Shown here: positions 23,901 through 34,022 of the stretch, in pieces | Layout: each line of letters begins with the position of its first letter | How positions within the stretch are numbered: the stretch's first letter is position 1 | Source of the DNA: Eudorina sp. 2006-703-Eu-15 | Lineage: Eukaryota > Chlorophyta > Chlorophyceae > Chlamydomonadales > Volvocaceae | NCBI GenBank assembly: GCA_003117195.1 | Contig: BDSI01000024.1 | Span: 1,029,168 to 1,093,167 of the forward strand | Reading direction: 5' to 3' | DNA length: 64,000 nt | Notes under the pieces: generated by a model | Told to the model about the DNA's origin: nothing | Database searches by the model: none | Seen by the model: the letters and a program-made list of their open reading frames with translations, nothing else | Made by a program: the position numbers and the translations under genes

Positions 23901-26900
23901 GAAAAGCAGCGGGCGGGGACTAAGGCTTCGGGGGCGGCGGAAGCGACGGCGGCAGCGCCGGGGGCGGGCGGCGGAAGGCAGCTGGGCGGCGGGCGGCGGC
24001 CGCCGGGTGCCCAGGCCGCGGCCTCTGTGGGGCCGCAGCCGTCCGCGCAGAAGCAGCCGGCGGCGCAGCCTCCACCGCATCAGAACGCAGCGGCACGGCA
24101 TGACAAGGCGGAAAGAGCGCTTGCCAAGCTGCAGCAAGACCGAGGCCGACCGGGCACGTCAGCTCCGGCCAGCGGTCGCGGCGCGGCGGCGGCGGCAGCG
24201 CTGCCGCCGCCGCCGCCGCCGCCCGGCGGCACGGCGCCAGCCAAATCGAAGCCCAACCGCGCCGCCACCGCCGCCGCTGCCGCCGCCGCCGCCACCGGCA
24301 CTGCCGCCGCCGCCGCCGCGGTAGCCAGCGGTAGCGCTGCGGCGGCCCGAACGGCGGGCGGCGGCCCGAGTGCCGCGGCGGCCCCTCGTGACCCCCCGGG
24401 GACAGAGCGCGTTGGGGGGGACGCGCCGCTGTCCGCCCGGCTGGAGCCCGACCTGTTGGGATTCATGGCCCTGTCCATGATACAGGTACGGACAGGGAGA
24501 AGTACGGACAGGGAGAAGTGCGGACAGGGGCAAGTACGGACAGGGGCAAGTACGGACAGGGAGAAGTGCGGACAGGGGCAAGTACGGACAGGGGCAAGTA
24601 CGGACAGGGGCAAGTACGGACAGGGAGATGTGCGGACAGGGAGAAATACGGACAGGGGAAAGAACGGGCCGGGGAGGGCCCGCCCATGGCTGGAAGAGTC
24701 GGGACCGCAGCACACACACCTGTACCGGTAGCGGGGAGGATCGGTGGCGAGTCCAGGGGCGAGGGAGTACCGGCCACGCCCCGGTCACCGGCGGTCCAGT
24801 CACAGGCGTCTGGGACGGCACCCGGGGCTACACGAACCGAACCCCGCGGCGCAGCCAGTCCATCGCCTCCCTCCCTCCCTCCCCTCCGCCGATGTCGCCT
24901 TTCCTTTCCTTATCGGCCCTGCCTCCCCGGCCCCCAAACCCCGCAACCCCAAACCCCGACCCCTCTTCCCCCGCGGAGTGAAAATGTCTACCAATTTCCT
25001 ATACCCGCCCCCACGGCCCGCAACCCCCGCCGCTTACCCCCCCCCCCCGCTCCAGTTTTCCTGCGTCTACACGGTTGACTCCCCCAAGACGTTGTTCAAC
25101 AAGGCCCACATAAAGGCGCTGGCCGACGAGGGGCGCACCCTGCGTCGCAAGGCGGACAGCAACCGGGAGGTCAACGGCAACCGATGGAGCGCGCTGCTGC
25201 TGACGCTGTACCTGCAGGTGTGGGCGGGGGCTGGGGGCGGGGCGGGGGCGGGGTGGCCGGGCGGGGGGCGGGGGGGCGGGGCGGGGGGCGGGGTATGCGT
25301 GTCTGGGAAATATACGGTAGGTGCATGCGGGGGCGTGTGTTTAGATAAGAGACCGGGGGCGTGTGTGTGTGTGTGACACCGGGGGCGTGTGCGTGTGTGA
25401 CATGCAAGGCGCGTAGCTAAGCCCGGAAATGGCGGTATGCCACACAACGCACGCGTGTGGCATGGCGTGTGTTTTCCGTGTGGCCTCCAATCCGAGTGCC
25501 GCCGGGTGGAGACGGGTTGAGCGAGACCGGACGGACACGGCAGGCGGCTTGGAGACAGCGGGAGGGCCCGGAAGTCGCCGATCACGCCGAAGGGAGGATG
25601 CACACACACGCTGGGTTGGGCGGGAGTTTTTACAAATACACACACACGCACCCTGGGTTGGGCGGGAATTTTTTTAACACACACACACACGCGCGCGCGC
25701 GCGCCTGGGCCTAGGGCTAGATCTCGATCTATTGGACTCCTCTGCCTGGCCCCCTACCCCCCCCCCCGTGATCGCCTCCTTACCCGTGTCGCCCGAGATG
25801 CTTGCTTTCTGACCCCCCGTGTGTCTCTCCCCTCCTGTCTCCTCCTGGCCCCTCCTGTCTCCCCCTGGCCCCTCCTGTCTCCTCCTGGCCCCTCCTGTCT
25901 CCCCCTGGCCCCTCCTGTCTCCTCCTGGCCCCTCCTGTCTCCTCCTGGCCCCTCCTGTCTCCCCCTGGCCCCTCCTGTCTCCCCCTGGCCCCTCCTGTCT
26001 CCCCCTGGCCCCTCCTGTCTCCCCCTGGCCCCTCCTGTCTCCCCCCTTTTGTGTCCGCAGAGCGCGCTCAAAACCATGGAGAGCGCATACGGCCACGAGC
26101 AGGTGTGTCCGGACCGGGAGGCGGCCATGCGGATCTCCCTGGAGCTGCTGGCCTCCGCCTCCCAGATGCTCGCCGTCGTGGGACACGAAGCGCACCGACT
26201 GGCGCAGCAGCTGCCGATGCCACAACCGCACGGCGGCGGTGGCGGCGCGGCAGCGGCAGCGCCGGCGGCGGCGGCGGCGACGGCACGCGCAGCAGAGGGC
26301 AGCGCACCGCCGGCGACGCCGCCAGGTGCGAAGGCGGGCGGCGGCAGCGCCGCCGCGGCCGGCAGCGCCGGCGGACCGCCCGCGACTCCGCCGCCGCCGC
26401 CGAAGGGGACTCCTGGGAGCCCCACTCATTCGGCGAGGTCGAGGGGGATGCAGACGCCGACGGGGGCGGGCGTGACGGCGGCGGCCGGCAGTCGTACGCC
26501 ACAGCACGGCGGCAGCCTCACGCCGCTGGGGCCGCTGGCGGCCGCGGTGGCTTGCTCCAACGCCGGCGGCCCGGCGCCACCGTCGGAGCTGCTTGTGCTG
26601 GAAGCCATACGGCTGCTAGCGTTGAAGCTGCACGCCATTTGCCGCACCAAATGGCTGCTGCTCAATCAGGACTCCCTGGCGAATGCGCTCAAGCTGCACG
26701 AGCAGTCGGCGGCGGGCGGCGGGGGCGGCGAGGAGAATGGCGGCGGCGGCGGTGCTGGCAGCGGCGGCGGCGGTGGTGGTGGTCAGTCGGGACGCCGTAC
26801 ATCCCCCGCGGCGGCCGCCGACAGCGCGTCGTCGACGCTGGAGGCGGCGGCGCAGACGGCGTCGACGTACACGGCCAGTATCCAGCAGATGGCGGAGAGC

Positions 26901-27461
26901 GTGCAGGTACGGTTCGGTACGGTTTGGTACGGTTACGGTACGGTTACGGTACAGGGGGTATGTGACCGGATTGTCGCACGTGAGCAGCAATATCACCCAT
27001 TCGAGAAAGACATGGGACTGAAGACGAAGTGTGTTGTGCAGTTGTGCGGCGCTGCAAACCAAACTTGGATCGTCGCGACCTGATGTCCGTCCCACAGAAT
27101 GACACCTTGGTGGTGATGGGGGGCGAAATGCAGGCAGCCATACAGTCCGTACGCATCCGAGTGGAGTGAGGGGGCTAGGCTCCCTGCGACCCTGCAGTCC
27201 TTTCCTCCTTTCACGTTGTACCCAAATCCTCCTCGGCTCGCTGTACGACAGGCGTACGCTCTGGCGGCCGACACCTGGCGGCGCGCCGCGATGGAGACCC
27301 GCGCCTTCAACCAAGCCGTGTCGGCGGCGGGGGTGGAGCAGGCGGCGGTGGTGGCGGCGGCCCGTATCTGCGCGCTGGGCTACGAGGGCGGGGTGTGGGA
27401 CCTGCTGGGGAGCGTCAACCTGGCCCGCAAGGCCCTGGACTCCATCACCGGCTTGCTGTAG
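17999..27461 (+). CDS. Large RS-rich nuclear protein with AF4/FMR2 (AFF)-like C-terminal domain
   Basis: Eight exons join in phase: 17999-18046, 18244-18418, 18919-21215, 21558-24485, 25056-25217, 26061-26906, 27098-27148 and 27252-27461, predicting about 2,238 residues. The start ATG at 17999 opens a 16-codon exon closed by GTAAGT. Residues ~76-1816 are disordered: Gln runs, Ala/Gly/Pro runs, two SUMO-consensus sites (IKAE at 296-299, IKEE at 373-376) and an Arg/Ser then Arg/Asp/Glu domain at ~1165-1278, as in nuclear RNA-processing or transcription factors. The last ~420 residues are helical and match animal AFF C-terminal homology domains in order: a LRRKAD helix, two long helices, a Lys/Trp/Leu helix, a Gly/Ser-rich insertion, a short SIQQMAESVQ motif, then an AxxTWxxA helix and a final hydrophobic helix. 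By that analogy it may dimerise and scaffold a transcription-elongation complex. The gene model is good; the AFF assignment is inference. Coding-repeat content is extreme. Confidence 0.75.
24486..24661. repeat. 16-bp tandem repeat starting at a splice donor
   Basis: About 11 copies of a GTACGGACAGGGGCAA-type unit (variants GTGCGG, GGGAGA). The first copy is the 5' splice site itself (CAG|GTACGG) of the intron between the exons ending at 24485 and starting at 25056, so every unit carries a potential GTACGG donor. Confidence 0.9.
25336..25354 (+). repeat. Dispersed 19-mer TGTGTTTAGATAAGAGACC (copy 1)
   Basis: Identical to 58214-58232. It lies in an intron of the AFF-like gene beside TG-rich DNA, so it is probably a fragment of a longer dispersed repeat. 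Confidence 0.7.
25830..26043. repeat. 20-bp pyrimidine-rich tandem repeat in the next intron
   Basis: Roughly 10-11 copies of CCTCCTGTCTCCTCCTGGCC (alternating CTCCTCC/CTCCCCC variants). They run up to 18 bases before the acceptor at 26060 and so form an unusually long polypyrimidine tract for the 26061 exon. Confidence 0.9.
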
Positions 27462-29758
27462 CTGCAGCTGTGGCTGTGGTTGCAGCTGCAGCTGCGGCTG
27501 TAGCGGGAGGCGGGCAAGCCGAGCTTGCCTGCAGCTGGAGGGCTGGACCCGGACGGGACACGGGAGGCATGCAGTCGTCACTGGGTCGTTACCAGGTCAC
27601 CGGCCAAGTCATCATGCCGCTAATCCTTCACCGGCACAAACATGCCGCAAACTACTGTCTTGGATGTCGATGCAACGAGATGTTGATCGTGGGGTAGCGG
27701 CAGAGGCCTTTCGCGGGCCGGGGACCGGCCCCGCGCGCCCTGCCCCGCCAGCTTCTGAATGGAACGAATGGCCGGAACCGCTGGCGAGGGGTATGTCATG
27801 ATCACGCCGCCCCGCTCCCCCCACCTCCCCGGGTTTCCGAATGTGCGCAGCGTGGGGCGGGGAAGGGGGGGATGTTAGTAGTTGGTAGTAGTACTGGGTC
27901 GGGATGGAGGCCGCGTGGCGTGGCGGTGGTGAGGCCTCCTGTCGCGTCACGGCACGCAGGCGGTTGGGACGGACCTGCCGCCCTGCTTCCCGCGTGGGGG
28001 GCGTCCTTGGGGCTTCTACTTGCGCGTGTTTAACAGCAAGCCCACAGATAACCGCCCAGGCCCGGATACTTTGCGTGTGTGCGTAGAAGAAACTGAGCCG
28101 CGAGAAACGAGGAGAAACGCGTGTGGTGTATTTGTGTGGTGTATTTGTGTGCGTGTGTGGCTCCAAGCGACCCCAGCCGCTCCGTATGCAATCTGTGTGC
28201 TGAGCGAGGAACCCAATGTGTGTTGTTGTGTGCGGACGTGTGTGTGTGTGTACGGCAGCGCATGGAGGGCCGACGTGCGGCTCCAGGGGAGGATGCGTGT
28301 AGTCCCGTGGGCTGCCCCCGCCCGCCCGGCCGCCACGTGGAGGGTCGTTGGGGCCAAACTGGCTGCGCGACGCTGCGTGCGCGGATTCGTGTGTTTAGAG
28401 CGCGGATTCGTGTGCTTGTGCCGCTTCTTAAGGGGGAAGGGCGAAGGGGGACTGACGCATGTCTCGGGACACGGGGATCCCGCAGCCGCCTGTAGGGGCC
28501 GAGTCGTGGGCCAAGGTTGGCGAGGGGCGGAGGGCGCCTGTGCGCCTGGGATGGCAGCTTCGGCCCGGACGACGAACGCCGGCGTTCCCACCCTTTTTTC
28601 ACGCATGCCTGCTCCCATGGGAGGCGGGAATACATCCATTACTTGCTTGCATGTGTGTGTATGTGGAGGAGAAGGTCGTACAGGTTCTTTGGAGAGACAG
28701 GCGCGGGGCATCGAGCGGTGACTTTGTGTGTTTCACGTGTGTGCGATGAGGCACGCGACGGTCAGCGGATGCGCGACGTGAGACAGCAACAGGATATGGA
28801 ATGACGAAAGCAGGCCCGGGGGAGTTGCCAGGCGCCCAGCATGCAGGCGGGGGGGGGTTGGTGGTGAGTTGCGCGCCTCAACTCCCGGCCCCCGCATCCC
28901 ACCCGCAGGGCAACGGTCGCGGGGGCCGCTGTCCGTGCCTGGGTGGGCCACTCGTCCGCCAATGGTTGGCGTGGAATGGAAATGAACGCGATGACGACGG
29001 GTCCCCGCCCGGTTGGCCCCCTGGAGGGGCTAAAAACGAAAGACAGCCTTGGAGGGGCATCGCACCCCGGGGTGTTAGCGCCTGCCGTACTGTTGCCGTA
29101 CAGAGATGCATGTGGTCTTGTGGTGTGACGAGAGACGTGAAGGTCTCGACGCGCGGTTTGGCCGGCCCGGGTAGACCGGTCAGAGGCAGGCCCGGGTAGA
29201 CTGGTCAGTGCGCGCACGTGTCGCTAGGTGCACCCGAACCCAACCCGCCTCCTCCGTCGTCATGCGTCGTGGTGTTCGCGAGGGACCCGGCCGAACCACC
29301 CGTGTGTTTTGTGTTGTGCTCTGTGTGCACCTCTTCAGCGCGGTCCCACCCTTTTGTACGTTGCGACGGGGCGCCCGCCCAACTACGATGTGCAAGTGTG
29401 CATTGGTTCTGTCCTGGACGTTTGCTTCGAAAGGAAACGGTTGAAAGCTGCGACGAAAGCTGCGGTGTGCATCGATCCCATCCGCAGTACGCGAGGACCT
29501 TATTCGGAGGGTCGGGGCCCCCAGGGTTTCGCACTGTTGGGGGGTGATGAGCCGGTGACCGGTCGACTGCGTGTGGTTGGGGTCGCTGGCAACAATAATA
29601 ATACCGCAGTAGGGGTTGTCACCGTTCCAGTGGGCTCCAGACCCAGCTGGGTGTGTCTCGATCGTAGCCAAGTAGGGATACTGCACGTCGGACAGCTTGG
29701 CTGCTGCCAGGTCAGCGTGCGCCCACGTGTGTGTTCTCAGGCAGGCAGGGCAGGGCAC

Positions 29759-29895
<137 letters not shown>

Positions 29896-30637
29896 CAAAG
29901 AGAAAAGCTGAGCCGCGAAAAAACAGACCCGTGTCCAGTAATGCAACCGACGACTGAGACCGAGACCAGAGTTACCAATATGCCAGGGCGAAGTATGTCG
30001 ACCATAAGTAGTCCCAAGGTGGTGTAGTCCGTGATGCCGTGGCGCCCCGTATCGTTGTCGAGCGCCGGTGGGCGCCGTTACGCCAGCAGAAGTAGCGGCT
30101 ATGACGCCGTAGGCTAATGCAGTCGAAACTCAACTACCTAAACTACCTACTGATCCTAAGGTGCAGCAAAAGCAAGGGCGTATGCGTCAACAGCGCGTGC
30201 GATGCCGACAGCAAGCAAGTGCCCGGCACAACCGTCCCAGCCCGTGCAGAAGGAAAAAGATACTGACCTGAATGCAGAAACGGGAGCACCAAGCGAAGCA
30301 GCACCGTCAGTGGTTATCGAAGCGAAGTCGGAGGACATGCAAGGCGGATGGCAAGACAGGGACACACGTGAGCGCGACGGTCCTAAAAGTTGTTAGTAAG
30401 AAGGAAAAAACGAGCAAAGCAAATGGAACGCAAAGATGCGGGTGCCGAATTTGCAGTGATGCGCCGGGTACGAACGCGGTCAACTGCCGTCACAGCGCAG
30501 GGGCAAAGAACCAATCGCAGATGCGGCGGTGCCGGCGTGCGGACTCTCACAGAGCTCCCCACTACGCCGGAAGCCCAAGCGCGCAAGTGCATGCTGCGCG
30601 CCGGGGATGCAGTTGGGCGGCGGGTGGGTGGCAAGGG

Positions 30638-31018
30638 GGGGGGGGGGGGGGGCGACCGGGGGCAATAACAGGGGCAGCGGGGGCGACCACCGGCGCAGGG
30701 GCAACAACAGGCGCAAGGGCAAGAACAGGCGCCGGGGGGGCACGCGGGCGGGAGTCAGCGGTGAGAAAGACAGGTGGTAGCAGGGTGGCAGGGAGGAGCA
30801 GGAAGGGGGCGGGCGGAGGGACGACGAGTGGGGCACCGGGGGCGGAGGTAGGGTGGGGTGGTGGGTGGGGGGGGGTGGGGGTGGGGGTGGGGGGTGGGGG
30901 TGGGGGGTTAGTGTGTGTGTGTGTGTGTGGGGGGGGGGGGGGTGGGGTGGGGTGGGGTGGGGTGGGGGGGGTGGGGTGGGGTGGGGTGGGGTGGGGTGGG
31001 GTGGGGTGGGGTGGGGTG

Positions 31019-31073
<55 letters not shown>
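30638..31073 (+). repeat. G-tract, (GGGGT)n and (GT)n compound satellite
   Basis: A G14-type tract at about 30638-30652 is followed by GGGGGTGG-rich DNA. Then come GGGGT pentamers (about 30940-31020) and a pure (GT)n run at 31021-31073. The plus strand has many closely spaced G4 runs, a strong G-quadruplex candidate. Confidence 0.85.
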
Positions 31074-31074
<1 letters not shown>

Positions 31075-31076
<2 letters not shown>

Positions 31077-31155
31077 CGTTACATATCTGCCGGGCCGACA
31101 CTGGCCGGGGGCGCTAACCCGCCCCATACGGGAGACCGCCGAAGCACTTTCCCCC
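31075..31155 (+). repeat. Dispersed ~80-bp repeat A, copy 1
   Basis: The sequence from ATCGTTACATATCTGCCGGG to GAAGCACTTTCCCCC matches 50388-50465 with a few mismatches and small indels. Both copies directly follow TG-rich DNA. It is probably part of a volvocine interspersed repeat. Confidence 0.8.
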
Positions 31156-33283
31156 GGATACGGGGGAAAGGGGCGTAAGGGGCCTCTGTCCCCTCGCTCT
31201 CAACCTAGGGCGCGTGCCCGATCCCCGAGGATCGGTGACCGCTGTGCCCCCTCCAGGGAGTGGGCGAAGGCCCATCCCGGGCGGTCTGCGCCTCGCAGTC
31301 CGCTGTTCAACCTCCTCAAGTCCTTGCAGCACCCAGGGCGCGTTTCGGAGGCGCGCCCCTGCTTGGTGCGGTAAAACTAGCCTGGTCCCGCGTCCCAACC
31401 TAATCGTAATAGCTCCGGCAGGCCTGCCTGCCCAGCTGAGCCAGAGCGAGGCGGCTCGCACGCGTCAGGCCTTGCTGGGTCCGGGTATGCAGTCGGGTGC
31501 TCCATGATGTGTGTGTGTGTTGCTTGTGTTGCTTGGCGCCCTCGGGGCGTTAAGTAACCAGACGACGTTTCGCACTGCGAGACTGATCAACAGGTTATGC
31601 AGACGTGTACATCATGTCGCGGCTGAATCCGGGCGGGAAGTTACATCCGCAGGAGGTGGGAGTCGGTTGCCCGGACCGAGAGGGGGATGGGACAACGAGA
31701 TGGGGCGATAAATCTAGCTGTGAAAATACACTGTGAGACCGACATTAGGATACACGCTGGTGGGGGGAGTTGGTCAGCTGTCTCGTCTCTGATAATAATC
31801 TGGGGAGGTGCCGCTCATTGCCAGTGCGGCATTATGGATATGTGGCTGCCATGCAGCAGCGGAGCCGCGGAATGCTACCCCACATCCTCCTCCGTGTGTA
31901 CATTAGCTGTGCCAGCGAGCGCCACACGTCATCGTGGGCTCTCAAGCCCACGGGTGTGCTACGATGCGGAGCTCTGCCCGCACACGCACCCGGCTGCGCG
32001 TCCTATCGTTGTCCGCTGAATTGTGGACCGTCCCCTCCCCCGCTTCTTCTCTGCTCCCTCCTCTGGGGCCATCAACGGCCTCCAGGCGCGGCCGTCTGTG
32101 GGACACTGTCCAACCTGCAACAAGCAACCATAGGGCCCGCACGGCGCGCCTCTCTACACTGTCACACACCAGATGTTACTCACAGGCCTTCGCAGAGACA
32201 GCGAGCTGCACGTGGTTTGGCATGGTACTGCTCAAACCATTGGATGGTCCGCTGGCTTTGTTCATGGCGCCCTCCAGACTGCCCCCCACCCCCGCGCAGG
32301 TTGCTGAGACGGCCAGGTGCAGGTCCTGGCCGTTGCTGCTGCACCGACGGCGTGGATGGATGGCTGGCTGGCTGGCGCCCCGGCAACGACGATCCACGGA
32401 GCATGCACGCCTGGAATCAGGACTGTGACGTGGTCACTGCAGTACAGCGACTCCTGAAGGCAACCGAACCACGTGCCCGCACACGTACGGGAGAGCACCG
32501 AGTTACTGCCGTGTGCCGTCCCCGCTGTCACGCCGGCACATGTGCGGTAGTGACAAGCTACGGAATAATATGCAGCTCGCCCTGCAAGCATGGTGTTAAT
32601 GTACAACACGTGATCGTCGTAAATCCGTTACACGACAACCTAGTTCCGCCCGGTCATTCCGCCAGCGCTCTGACTGGCGTCATTCATCGTCCGAAACTTC
32701 CGAGGCGGAATTGGCCTCAGGCCACATGCCAAGCCGTCTTTCAGACATAGCGCGGGCTGATGCCCGACCCATACTTGCATCGACGCCGTGAGGCCAACCG
32801 ACAGGCGCATGGTGCGAACGTATGCGGTGATCTCATCTGATCCACAGACACAGACCTCGGAACGAGGACACACATAACGAATGCAGACGCGGCTTTGTTC
32901 TATGAGTGACACACAGCAGTCGTCCGGATAGGATTTGCACGACGTTCTCGCCAGTTCAGCGGGTGCTCAGCAAGTAGAACAACGACCCTCCAACCATGAG
33001 ACACCCAAGCAGACTTCGGAATAACGCAGTAGCACGGCAGAACCCGGGCAGGAACCGTACCCCCTAGCCCGACCGTAACCCCAAGCCCCGTTCCCCCGTA
33101 CGTTGTCCAGGAAGCCATGTCGCACCCGAAAGGCCAGATACACACACCGGTTAACACGAGTCATTCGTCATCTAAACTAACATTTTCGCTGTGGGCACGC
33201 CCAAAGGTCGCCGCCTTCGTCGAAACACCCTCCAGTCCAGCGAGGTCCCCGACTTACGGTCCCAAACCTGAGGCATATACTCC

Positions 33284-33547
33284 TCATCGGCCCGTGGTTT
33301 GTACGAGTGTAATGTTGTCGCCCTTCAACAAGATCCGCCCCAGCGATTTCCGGTTCTTGCGCTTCATGGACACCTCCTCCGCCTCATCGAGCACCAGGTT
33401 CATGTACTCGTCAAAGCCAATGATCCGGCCCTCCACTCGCAAGTCCGCCTGGTCGTAGAGCCAAATTTGCACCTTTTGTTTGCTCTGTAGAAAGCGAAAC
33501 ATCAGGTTGATGGGCTGGGTCATAATCTTTTGCACTTTAGTCGCCAT
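33284..33547 (-). CDS. SNRPE: Small nuclear ribonucleoprotein SmE
   Basis: Core Sm protein of the spliceosomal snRNP heptameric ring, which assembles on the U-rich Sm site of U1, U2, U4 and U5 snRNAs. It is a single uninterrupted exon of 87 codons, close to the usual ~90 residues. The N-terminus reads [20 protein letters not shown]. The Sm1 motif covers [33 protein letters not shown], seen here in two parts split at the invariant Gly and Asn. The Sm2 motif is [13 protein letters not shown]. The ATG at 33547 is the only plausible start. An intronless gene is unusual among its neighbours, but no poly-A tail or other retrocopy mark is visible. It is divergent from the gene starting at 34023. Confidence 0.97.
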   Translation of the reverse strand: MATKVQKIMTQPINLMFRFLQSKQKVQIWLYDQADLRVEGRIIGFDEYMNLVLDEAEEVSMKRKNRKSLGRILLKGDNITLVQTTGR

Positions 33548-34022
33548 TTTTGCGGGTTTCGGTAAATGAGGCCGGCGGCCAACAGTTGAACTAAGCCAGC
33601 AACCAGGAGCTCAAGTGTTTTGCAAATTGTATTGTGTATCAGCACCTGCGTCGCGAAACGATATTTGCAGCGGAAGCGGCAACGTGGAAAACTATCGGTT
33701 ATGCGTACGGAATGAGTTCCAACCATTTTTGGCATCCCTTCTCTCAGCACCAACGAACTCTTTTCCTTGGCGCTGAAACTAGCGATATAATTGCTTCCAT
33801 CTAACAGCCGAAATATTTGCCTTTCTTTAGTGTTTTACACATCACAGCTGTCGCTGCATCCTTGAGGCAACACCGGCTCTCTTCGCCCTGTGCACGCGAC
33901 TTAGAATGGAGAGAAATATACAGCACGTTACATTGTTGTTGAAATGACAATTAGTCGAGTCAACTCGCTTCCGGACACTCGCTTGGACTGAGCTGCCCTC
34001 CTCAGAACCCTAAACACGCGTC
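33548..34022. promoter_or_regulatory. Intergenic region between divergent SmE and repeat-protein genes
   Basis: 475 bases of relatively AT-rich DNA between the two start codons. It presumably carries both promoters; no specific element was identified. Confidence 0.5.

Noticed and set aside
21300..24730. Long Arg-rich and Ala-rich frames antisense or frame-shifted to the AFF-like gene
   Set aside because: These are shadows produced by GC-rich triplet repeats. The chosen frame has the RS domain and consistent splice phases.
24486..26043. Direct repeat arrays that could suggest a CRISPR
   Set aside because: The repeats are contiguous without unique spacers and lie in introns of a eukaryotic gene; they are minisatellites.
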